Below are positions 54,573 through 61,555 of a stretch of DNA of 64,000 nt, in pieces (the first letter of the stretch is position 1; each line of letters starts with the position of its first letter). This DNA is from Segatella albensis DSM 11370 = JCM 12258. GTDB lineage: Bacteria > Bacteroidota > Bacteroidia > Bacteroidales > Bacteroidaceae. Made by a program: the position numbers and the translations under genes. Below the pieces are notes generated by a model. That model worked only from the letters and a program-made list of their open reading frames with translations. It did no database searches and had not been told where the DNA came from. The stretch covers positions 62,001-126,000 of the forward strand of contig NZ_KE384540.1 in the NCBI RefSeq assembly GCF_000426565.1, written 5' to 3'.

Positions 54573-55724
54573 ATGAGACATTTTTTAAGATATATATTCT
54601 TTATTGTTCTTCTGTTGGGCAATACCGTTTTTGTGTCGGCCCAGAGTGCTAAGTGGAATAATATTTCTACCCGTGCCATCAAGGTAGGCATCATGTTGCC
54701 ACTCCATGATAAAAATGGTGATGGCAAACGAATGGTAGAATATTATCGAGGTATGCTGATGGCCTGTGAAGATTTAAAGAAACAGAACATCTCGGTAGAT
54801 ATCCATGCATGGAATGTAGCCGAGGAAACAGATGTACGTCAGACATTACTTCAGAAGGGAGCAAACCAGTGTGACGTGATCTTCGGTCCACTTTATTCCA
54901 ATCAAGTAGCCCCGCTTGCAGAATTCTGCAATGCGTACGATATCAAGTTGGTAATTCCATTCTCTATTCAGAGTGATGCCTTGAAGAAAGATAAGATGGT
55001 GTACCAAGTGTTCCAGTCACCGGAAGTCCTCAACGACAAGGCTATTACGACCTATCTGAATCGATTCCCACAAGCCCATCCTGTCTTTGTAGGATGTAAC
55101 GACACGACATCTCGCAAGGGAGTCTTCACGATGGCATTACGAAAGCAACTCGAAAAGCGAAAGATTACCTATAATATCACTAATGTAAATTCACCGGCAG
55201 AATCATTTGCCAAGGCCTTTGATCGCAATCGCCAGAATGTAGTCATCTTGAATACCGGTCGCTCTCCGGAACTCACAGCAGTCCTTAACAAACTCGATGC
55301 CCTCACGGCATCTAATCCGAGTTTGGTCATTTCCCTCTATGGATACAACGAGTGGCTCATGTATGTCAATTACAATCTGAATAGGTTCTTCAAGTACGAC
55401 ACCTATATACCTTCCACATTCTATCTGAATAGTTCGAATGCAAAGACCATACAGCTCAAGCGCGAATACAAACAATGGTTTGGTCACGACATGATGTATG
55501 CTTTACCGAGTTTCGCACTTACCGGTTATGACCATGCACTATTCTTCTTGACAGGAATTCATCGATATGGTCGAAACTTCAATGGCAGCAAGGTACAAAA
55601 CGTCTGTGTGCCAATACAGTCACCAATGCATTTTGAACAAGTAGGCAAGGGAGGATACCAGAACAATTATTTCCAACTGATCCATTACAATTTTGCCCGT
55701 CAGATAGAGTCTATCAGTTATTAA
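54573..55724 (+). CDS. Periplasmic-binding-fold (LpoA/amino-acid-binding-like) exported protein
   Basis: This protein of about 383 residues has a signal peptide (MRHFLRYIFFIVLLLGNTVF, then VSAQ). A type I periplasmic-binding fold follows: KVGIMLPLHDKNGDGKRMVE, YRGMLMACEDLKKQNISVDI and DVIFGPLYSNQVAPLAEFC. In Bacteroidota this domain is often joined to LysM repeats, which are absent here. Related folds include LpoA, the PBP1A activator, so a cell-wall role is possible but unproven. ATG 54555 is an alternative start. The next gene begins 12 bases later. Confidence 0.75.
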   Translation: MRHFLRYIFFIVLLLGNTVFVSAQSAKWNNISTRAIKVGIMLPLHDKNGDGKRMVEYYRGMLMACEDLKKQNISVDIHAWNVAEETDVRQTLLQKGANQCDVIFGPLYSNQVAPLAEFCNAYDIKLVIPFSIQSDALKKDKMVYQVFQSPEVLNDKAITTYLNRFPQAHPVFVGCNDTTSRKGVFTMALRKQLEKRKITYNITNVNSPAESFAKAFDRNRQNVVILNTGRSPELTAVLNKLDALTASNPSLVISLYGYNEWLMYVNYNLNRFFKYDTYIPSTFYLNSSNAKTIQLKREYKQWFGHDMMYALPSFALTGYDHALFFLTGIHRYGRNFNGSKVQNVCVPIQSPMHFEQVGKGGYQNNYFQLIHYNFARQIESISY

Positions 55725-55736
55725 TTGACTTTCAGT

Positions 55737-56501
55737 ATGAAAAAGATAAACCATCATATTTTTCGTTTGTTCCTCGTAGTGGCCCTCATGAGCGTGATGA
55801 CCCCCGTTTCAGCACAGATCGGCGAGCATCGCAACACCTTTGCAGTAGGAGGCAATGCCGGCTATATATTAAGTAATGTGGGTTTTGTGCCTACAGTAGC
55901 CCAAGGACTTCATGGAGGACCGACGGCCGGTTTCTCATGGCGCTACACCTGTGAAAAATATTTCTCTACAATATGTTCCATCTATGGAGAAGTGAATTAT
56001 GCCTCAATAGGATGGAAAGAAAATATCGTTGACATCAATGATACCAAAGTTGTGGATGCAACCACAGGAAATCCCCAAGAATACAGTCGTACCATCAACT
56101 ATGTACAAGTACCCGTCATGGCACATCTGGCATGGGGAAAAGAAAACCGAGGCTTAAACTTCTTCGTGAATGCAGGTCCACAGTTCGGCTATTACCTTAG
56201 CGAGTCATCGAGTTACAATTTCGACCTCAATCAAGAGATCGAGCGCATTAAGAATGGAACCTCCCAACGTTCCAGCAGCATTTATGCCCAAGACACGATG
56301 CAAGTAAAGAACAAGTTAGATTATGGTATAGCAGCCGGATTAGGTTTAGAATATTCCGTACCCAAGGTAGGTCATTTCATGCTTACGGCCCGATATTATT
56401 ATGGATTAGGCAACATCTATGGTAGTCGCAAGCGTGATGCATTTAGCAAGAGTAATCACGGCAATATCGTGATCAAGGCAACCTATCTGATAGATTTATA
56501 G
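55737..56501 (+). CDS. Outer-membrane beta-barrel protein (PorT/porin-like family)
   Basis: This protein of about 254 residues has a signal peptide (KINHHIFRLFLVVALMSVMT, then PVSAQ). Alternating amphipathic strands follow, typical of small Bacteroidota barrels: NTFAVGGNAGYILSNVGF, NYVQVPVMAHLAWGKE, GAGIAAGLGLEYSV-type (here YGIAAGLGLEYSV) and FMLTARYYYGLGNIYGS. The frame is open to a TTG at 55725, but ATG 55737 is preferred. It is co-transcribed with the binding-fold gene. PorT of the T9SS has a similar size and shape, but the match is only structural. Confidence 0.75.
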   Translation: MKKINHHIFRLFLVVALMSVMTPVSAQIGEHRNTFAVGGNAGYILSNVGFVPTVAQGLHGGPTAGFSWRYTCEKYFSTICSIYGEVNYASIGWKENIVDINDTKVVDATTGNPQEYSRTINYVQVPVMAHLAWGKENRGLNFFVNAGPQFGYYLSESSSYNFDLNQEIERIKNGTSQRSSSIYAQDTMQVKNKLDYGIAAGLGLEYSVPKVGHFMLTARYYYGLGNIYGSRKRDAFSKSNHGNIVIKATYLIDL

Positions 56502-56641
56502 AATATCCCGATAAGATATCATATCAAATAAAGGGAAAGACATTTAGTTTTATGATTCTTTCCTATTTGTCAATTATCTGTTTCATATCATCTGAGACAG
56601 ATAATTGTTTTATAGAAACTATGCAAAAAACTATCAGAAAG

Positions 56642-56672
56642 TTCGTAATAATGAATTAATTTTGTATTTTTG
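56642..56672 (+). promoter_or_regulatory. Promoter of the peptide transporter gene
   Basis: TATTTTTG (56665-56672) with a TTCG element (56642-56645) 19 bases upstream, an imperfect -33 box. The leader is about 58 bases. Confidence 0.58.
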
Positions 56673-56736
56673 CAACCGGAATTTATTTAATCCGTTACAA
56701 ATAGGAATATTAATAATTATAAAACGATAATAAGTT

Positions 56737-58251
56737 ATGTTTGAGAATCAACCTAAGGGCCTCTACGCATTGGCCCTGGCTAATACAGGAGAACGTTTCG
56801 GATATTACACGATGCTCGCTGTGTTTGCCTTATTCCTACGAGCAAATTTCGGTTTATCAGCCGGTATGGCAGGTAGTATTTATTCAGCCTTCCTAATGCT
56901 TGTGTATTTCCTACCATTAGTGGGAGGAGTCCTAGCCGACAAGATCGGTTATGGTAAATGTGTTACCTTTGGTGTCGTTATCATGTTCCTAGGCTATCTG
57001 TTCCTCTCCGTTCCTCTGGGTGGAGGCACCCTAGCACTTGGATGCATGTTGGCAGCCCTTGTCCTCATCTCATTTGGAACCGGACTATTCAAGGGAAACC
57101 TACAAGTTATGGTAGGTAACCTATATGACGACCCACGATATCAGTCACAGCGAGATAGCGGATTCTCCGTTTTCTATATGGCCATCAATATCGGAGCCCT
57201 CTTTGCACCAACGATGGCAGTAAAGATCATGGAGTGGGCACAGAAGAGTCTAGGTTACAGCGAAAACGACTCATATCATTTTGCATTCATGGTAGCCTGC
57301 GCTTCACTGATCCTTTCTATCGCAATCTATTACGCATTCCGTTCAACCTTCCGTCAGGTAGAAGGCGGCAAGAAAGTAGACAATGCAGAGGCACAACCGG
57401 TAGAAGAAATCTCTCCAGCAGAGACCCGAGAGCGTATCGTCGCATTATGTCTTGTCTTCGCGGTAGTCATCTTCTTCTGGATGGCATTCCATCAGAACGG
57501 ACTTTCACTCACATATTTTGCCGATGAGTTCGTACAGCCACAGGCAACAGGTGTTACAGGAATGGCCTTCGACGTCACTAACCTAGTAGCGATTGTCTTT
57601 ATCGTGTACAGTTCATTTGCATTTTTCCAGAGCAAGAGCGGACAAGGCAAGGTGATATCAGCTATCGTCTTTGTCATCGCAGCCGCAATGATTGGTTACA
57701 ATTACAGCGAGAGCAACGAAGTTGTAGCAGTAAGCGCACCGATCTTCCAGCAGTTCAATCCATTCTATGTTGTAGCCCTCACACCAGTGTCTATGGGCAT
57801 CTTCTCATGGTTAGCCAAGAAAGGCAAAGAACCATCAGCACCTCGCAAGATCGCTTATGGAATGCTAGTAGCCGGTATCGCCTATGGCCTGATGATTCTC
57901 GCCTCATTAGGTTTGAATACACCAGAAGCCCAGGCAGCAGCCGGAGCAACAAAGACCTACACCTCAGCATGGTGGCTCATTGGCACCTATCTCATCCTTA
58001 CCTTCGGCGAGTTGTTATTAAGTCCGATGGGAATATCATTCGTTAGCAAGGTAGCCCCACCAAAGTACAAAGGAACCATGATGGGCGGTTGGTTCGTAGC
58101 CACAGCCATTGGAAACCAACTCGTGATGGTAGGCGGTCTATTATGGGGCGGTTTCCAGTTATGGATGGTATGGAGTGTATTTATTTTACTCTGCGTCCTT
58201 TCCGCACTCTTCATGTTCTGCATTATGAAGAAACTCGAGAAGGTATGCTAA
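56737..58251 (+). CDS. POT-family proton-dependent oligopeptide transporter
   Basis: This 504-residue inner-membrane protein has twelve to fourteen helices. POT signatures are ANTGERFGYYTMLAVFALFL (the ExxERFxYY region, with the first Glu replaced by Asn) and FGTGLFKGNLQVMVGNLYDD. A further one is DSGFSVFYMAINIGALFAP. The family imports di- and tripeptides with protons. It is monocistronic, with its own promoter and terminator. Confidence 0.88.
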   Translation: MFENQPKGLYALALANTGERFGYYTMLAVFALFLRANFGLSAGMAGSIYSAFLMLVYFLPLVGGVLADKIGYGKCVTFGVVIMFLGYLFLSVPLGGGTLALGCMLAALVLISFGTGLFKGNLQVMVGNLYDDPRYQSQRDSGFSVFYMAINIGALFAPTMAVKIMEWAQKSLGYSENDSYHFAFMVACASLILSIAIYYAFRSTFRQVEGGKKVDNAEAQPVEEISPAETRERIVALCLVFAVVIFFWMAFHQNGLSLTYFADEFVQPQATGVTGMAFDVTNLVAIVFIVYSSFAFFQSKSGQGKVISAIVFVIAAAMIGYNYSESNEVVAVSAPIFQQFNPFYVVALTPVSMGIFSWLAKKGKEPSAPRKIAYGMLVAGIAYGLMILASLGLNTPEAQAAAGATKTYTSAWWLIGTYLILTFGELLLSPMGISFVSKVAPPKYKGTMMGGWFVATAIGNQLVMVGGLLWGGFQLWMVWSVFILLCVLSALFMFCIMKKLEKVC

Positions 58252-58274
58252 TCCCTTCTTGAAAAGATAAAATA

Positions 58275-58316
58275 AAAAGAGCCTCGCTATCCAACAGGAA
58301 AGCGAGGCTCTTTTAT
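58275..58316 (+). terminator. Intrinsic terminator of the peptide transporter gene
   Basis: AAAAGAGCCTCGCT (58275-58288) and AGCGAGGCTCTTTT (58301-58314) form a perfect 14-bp stem with a 12-base loop. T-tails on both sides make it possibly bidirectional. Confidence 0.93.
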
Positions 58317-58326
58317 ACTAATACCC

Positions 58327-58470
58327 TCATTTAGGATCCTTACCAAGCAAAAATCTGTCGATAAAATCCTCCACGATACCATATTGTTCCTGAGGAAGCT
58401 GACAATGAGGATGGTTGCCACGTAACCCCGATGTGAGCCATATCAATACGTGTACGTTCAGTTTATGGTA
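58327..58470 (-). pseudogene. C-terminal remnant of an esterase-like alpha/beta hydrolase
   Basis: A minus-strand frame of 47 codons, from a stop at 58471-58473 to TGA 58327-58329, has no plausible start but reads as a hydrolase C-terminus. It includes LRGNHPHCQLPQEQYGIVED followed by FIDRFLLGKDPK. HC near a conserved Gln and the closing FxDRFLLG pattern recall secreted esterases such as glucuronoyl/acetyl-xylan esterases, where this His is catalytic. The rest of the gene is absent; the flavodoxin-family gene lies immediately upstream. It is read as a deletion remnant. Confidence 0.55.
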
Positions 58471-58486
58471 TTAGTTATTATTAAGA

Positions 58487-59110
58487 TTATCGGATAAAGT
58501 TCATCGGATTCCAAGGCTCCGTTTCCGGATGCTCAGTAGTCTCCACACCCTTAAACTTCTTAAGCATCCACGCCATGTTACGTGCCAGTTGGCGCATCGT
58601 CTGCATCCCCTCAGAATCCTGAGCAGCCTCACCCGGATTACGGCCATACGCCAGATTCCAATATTGAGAAGTCACGATAGGCATATTCATCATCTGGAAC
58701 GCCATGTTCAAAGTTTGGAAAGCCGCCGTAGCTCCACCACGTCGAGCCACCGCAATGTTAGCGACAGGTTTGAATCTGAAAGCATCCCCCTTAGCATAGA
58801 GCATACGTTGGATAACAGCAAGTAACGCACCATTAGGTTGCCCATAATACACAGGTGAGCCGAAGACGAACGCATCCGCCTTTTCAGCCTTTTCAAGGAT
58901 CCTGTTGCACACATCATCATCAAAGGTACAGCGTCCATTCCCTTTAGCCTTACAAGTGCCACAGGCGATACATCCCCTTACCGGTTTGTTACCGATCTGT
59001 ACGATTTCAGCATCCACGCCTTCTGTCTGGAGCGTCTTAGCGATTTCAGATAATGCGATAAAAGTGTTGCCATCCTTAATGGCACTACCGTTTACTAATA
59101 AAACTTTCAT
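58487..59110 (-). CDS. Flavodoxin-family (iron-sulphur flavoprotein-like) NAD(P)H oxidoreductase
   Basis: This 207-residue protein has an FMN-binding flavodoxin-like fold: MKVLLVNGSAIKDGNTFIAL, VFGSPVYYGQPNGALLAVIQ and ARRGGATAAFQTLN. After the first strand pair comes a Cys cluster (GCIACGTCKAKGNGRC) like that of iron-sulphur flavoproteins. It probably reduces small molecules in the cytoplasm. The -7 box at 59164 precedes it, and a hydrolase remnant lies downstream. Confidence 0.85.
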   Translation of the reverse strand: MKVLLVNGSAIKDGNTFIALSEIAKTLQTEGVDAEIVQIGNKPVRGCIACGTCKAKGNGRCTFDDDVCNRILEKAEKADAFVFGSPVYYGQPNGALLAVIQRMLYAKGDAFRFKPVANIAVARRGGATAAFQTLNMAFQMMNMPIVTSQYWNLAYGRNPGEAAQDSEGMQTMRQLARNMAWMLKKFKGVETTEHPETEPWNPMNFIR

Positions 59111-59163
59111 ATCTCTTATATCTAACTGATGTTTTTGTATATGTATTAATTCAACGAATAGTG

Positions 59164-59171
59164 CAAATTTA
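59164..59171 (-). promoter_or_regulatory. -7 box for the flavodoxin-family gene
   Basis: Minus-strand TAAATTTG, about 54 bases before the start codon. No clear -33 partner. Confidence 0.45.
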
Positions 59172-59439
59172 CAATATCTTTTCGTAAAAGCATACGAATA
59201 GAGTTAAGAAATTCAACTTTTTCTTCAGAACACGATCTAGTTTAAATAACAAAATGTAGATTCTTGGAAGTTTGACGAATATGTCATAGCGCCTTTATGA
59301 TTCTTGTAAATACTATTTTAAAATCAAATTTATAGAATTCTCGTATTGACGACTGACTAGATAATAAGATATTGTGCAGTTCTTGTCGTATTTACACATA
59401 TTTAACGAAAATATCCGTCTGAGTTATGAAATGATTTGT

Positions 59440-59447
59440 TATCTTTG
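59440..59447 (+). promoter_or_regulatory. -7 box for the rloA-like/rloB-like pair
   Basis: TATCTTTG ends 33 bases before ATG 59481, which rules out the in-frame TTG at 59436 as a start. The -33 element is weak. Confidence 0.55.
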
Positions 59448-59480
59448 TGCCGAATATTCACGAAAGAGATCTGGATAGTT

Positions 59481-60824
59481 ATGTTAGTATCTGCTAAATT
59501 TGAAAATATATACTCGTTCAACGAGGAGACACGCATCTTGTTCACAGCTAGCAAGAGCGACCTGTTGCCGTTGCAAGTGTCACGTGCGGAGAAACGAGAT
59601 GATATATCCGTGCTGCGCATGGGATTGATTTACGGTGCCAATGCTTCAGGAAAGTCAAACATCATAAAATGTTTGGCTATTATCAAGGCGTTTGCTCTGA
59701 ATGGTTGGAGCAAACGCAAGTATAACTACTTCAAGATGACGGATGAGCCGCAAGAGCGTTCAAGCATAGAATTGGAATTCAAAGTGGATGGACAATTCTT
59801 TGCATACGGTGTGGCATTTTCAAAGGGTGGTTTGCTGGAGGAATGGTTGTATAAGACCGGTAGCCGTACTGATACCCTGATTTTTGAACGCAAACGTTCT
59901 GTCAACGAATGGGAAAATGTGATTGCGCCTCAATTTATGAAGAATGAAGATGGGCAGTTCTTAAAGTTCTTGATTGATGGTACACCCACGAAGGGTACTT
60001 TCCTAAGCGAGTACATCAAGCGTAATGGAAAGGGAATTGATGCCATCAAGTCAGCACACAAGTGGTTTGAGAATCTGAACATCATCTTCCCTGATACGCA
60101 CAGAACAGACTTCCCGTTCCGAATAGTGAACGATACCCAGTTCAGAACCGTGATGCGCGAACTGCTCAACTATTTTGGTACTGGCATCTCCGACCTTTGT
60201 CGTGTAGAGTCAAAGCCCGAAGAATTGGGCATTCCAGACGAGATCAGACAAAAGATAGAGGAGAGTCTTGAAGGCAAGGATAAAAGAAATGGAGTCATGA
60301 TTCACAATGACAGTCGCTTTATTTTTGCCGAAAAAGACGAGTCCATGAACTTGAAATGGCATGAATTGAAAACCATCCACAAGAAAGAAGGTAGTAACTC
60401 GAATTATATCTTCGAGATGTTTGAGGAGTCCGACGGAACGTCTCGTCTATTCGACTTCATTCCGATGCTTATCGATATGCGTGCCAACGATTCGGTTTAT
60501 GTCATAGACGAAGTAGATAGAAGTTTGCATCCTATGTTGACATTGAAGTTATTAGAAATGTATAACAGTTTGCTTAAAACAGATTCAAATATGCAGTTGG
60601 TATGTACCACACATGAGTCCAATCTACTTTCTACAGCTCCTATCCGTCAGGACGAAGTTTGGTTTGTAGAAAAAGACGAAAGAGGGGAAAGCCATTTGTC
60701 TTCGCTCTGTGAGTACAAGCCGAGGGAGAAAGTGCAGAAGGGCTATCTGAATGGCCGATACGGAGCAATTCCATTCTTTGGTGAACTGAATAATATTCAT
60801 TGGGACGATGCGGAGCAGGAATAG
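59481..60824 (+). CDS. RloA/AbiLi-like AAA (ABC-type) ATPase, probable defence protein
   Basis: This protein of 447 residues begins MLVSAKFENIYSFNEET. It has Walker A in GLIYGANASGKSNIIK (about residue 50), an ABC-like signature ESDGTSRLFDFIP, and Walker B/D-loop SVYVIDEVDRSLHPMLTLKL followed by VCTTHESNLL. This is the AAA15 layout of RloA, AbiLi and PARIS AriA. Such proteins sense phage and control a partner nuclease. It overlaps the RloB-like gene by 17 bases and so is likely coupled. Start ATG 59481 follows the -7 box. Confidence 0.85.
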   Translation: MLVSAKFENIYSFNEETRILFTASKSDLLPLQVSRAEKRDDISVLRMGLIYGANASGKSNIIKCLAIIKAFALNGWSKRKYNYFKMTDEPQERSSIELEFKVDGQFFAYGVAFSKGGLLEEWLYKTGSRTDTLIFERKRSVNEWENVIAPQFMKNEDGQFLKFLIDGTPTKGTFLSEYIKRNGKGIDAIKSAHKWFENLNIIFPDTHRTDFPFRIVNDTQFRTVMRELLNYFGTGISDLCRVESKPEELGIPDEIRQKIEESLEGKDKRNGVMIHNDSRFIFAEKDESMNLKWHELKTIHKKEGSNSNYIFEMFEESDGTSRLFDFIPMLIDMRANDSVYVIDEVDRSLHPMLTLKLLEMYNSLLKTDSNMQLVCTTHESNLLSTAPIRQDEVWFVEKDERGESHLSSLCEYKPREKVQKGYLNGRYGAIPFFGELNNIHWDDAEQE

Positions 60825-61473
60825 TTTGATGCGCGAACGTCATGAAGCATTTCGTGACGCTCGTCTGATAGTTATAGCCTCCGAAGGCAAGGACACGGAG
60901 CAGATATATTTCAAGGCATTGGCCAAGGAATATACCAATCCTCGCGTGCATGTACATATTTTGGAACGTAGCGAGGACGAGCAGAATAGCTCCAGTCCAG
61001 AATACGTATTGAAGCAACTGAATAACTATAAAAGTCTGTATGAGTTGGAAGCTGACGATGAATTGTGGTTGGTTGTTGACAAAGACCGTTGGACAGATGC
61101 AATGTTGTCTCGTGTAGCCACGGAGTGTACACAAGAAGTTTCCATGCACATGGCTTTGAGTAATCCTTGTTTCGAGCTTTGGCTTTTGTTGCATTTGGAA
61201 GATGCTTCGTCGCTGACACCCAAAGAACAGAAACAATGGATGGAGAATCGTCGCAAGTCGAGAAATACCGATCCATTCCTGAAGGTACGTTTGCGCCAAA
61301 AGATGGGTTCCTATCATGAGTCAGCTTACGATGCCCCTGCTTTAATAGCTCATGTAGAAGAAGCAATAGTGCGAGCAAAAGCCTTGGACAAAAATCCTAC
61401 CGACCGTTGGCCGCAAACACTCGGTACACGAGTGTATCTATTGGTAGAAAGTGTGATGAACAGAAATCAATAA
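60808..61473 (+). CDS. RloB/AbiLii-like TOPRIM-type effector
   Basis: This 221-residue protein has RLIVIASEGKDTEQIYFKAL (the Glu-containing first TOPRIM-like motif), DELWLVVDKDRW (the DxD-like motif) and MALSNPCFELWLLLHLED, typical of RloB proteins. The fold suggests a metal-dependent nuclease used when the ATPase partner is triggered. ATG 60829 (MRERHEAF) is an alternative start without overlap. It is convergent with the type III restriction gene; the pair resembles an AbiL system. Confidence 0.82.
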   Translation: MRSRNSLMRERHEAFRDARLIVIASEGKDTEQIYFKALAKEYTNPRVHVHILERSEDEQNSSSPEYVLKQLNNYKSLYELEADDELWLVVDKDRWTDAMLSRVATECTQEVSMHMALSNPCFELWLLLHLEDASSLTPKEQKQWMENRRKSRNTDPFLKVRLRQKMGSYHESAYDAPALIAHVEEAIVRAKALDKNPTDRWPQTLGTRVYLLVESVMNRNQ

Positions 61474-61503
61474 AAGGTAAAGTTCAAAAGAAATATTATA
61501 ACT

Positions 61504-61542
61504 CGGGTGGAAACAATTTGATATGTTTCCGCCCGTTATTAT
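61504..61542. terminator. Bidirectional terminator between rloB-like and res-like genes
   Basis: CGGGTGGAAAC (61504-61514) and GTTTCCGCCCG (61525-61535) form an 11-bp stem with one G-T pair and a 10-base loop. T-rich flanks occur on both strands. Confidence 0.65.
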
Positions 61543-61555
61543 TTGTTCCTATACT

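Larger units (their letters stand above)
59111..59480. other. AT-rich intergenic region at the defence-island edge
   Basis: About 370 bases without a gene. It holds a minus-strand -7 box at 59164-59171 and a plus-strand -7 box at 59440-59447. No hairpin or repeat of note was seen. It marks the change from core genes to the defence genes. Confidence 0.6.

Noticed and set aside
59436..59480. Upstream TTG start for the RloA-like gene
   Set aside because: The TTG lies before the -7 box at 59440-59447, so it could not be on the transcript; ATG 59481 starts the conserved N-terminus.
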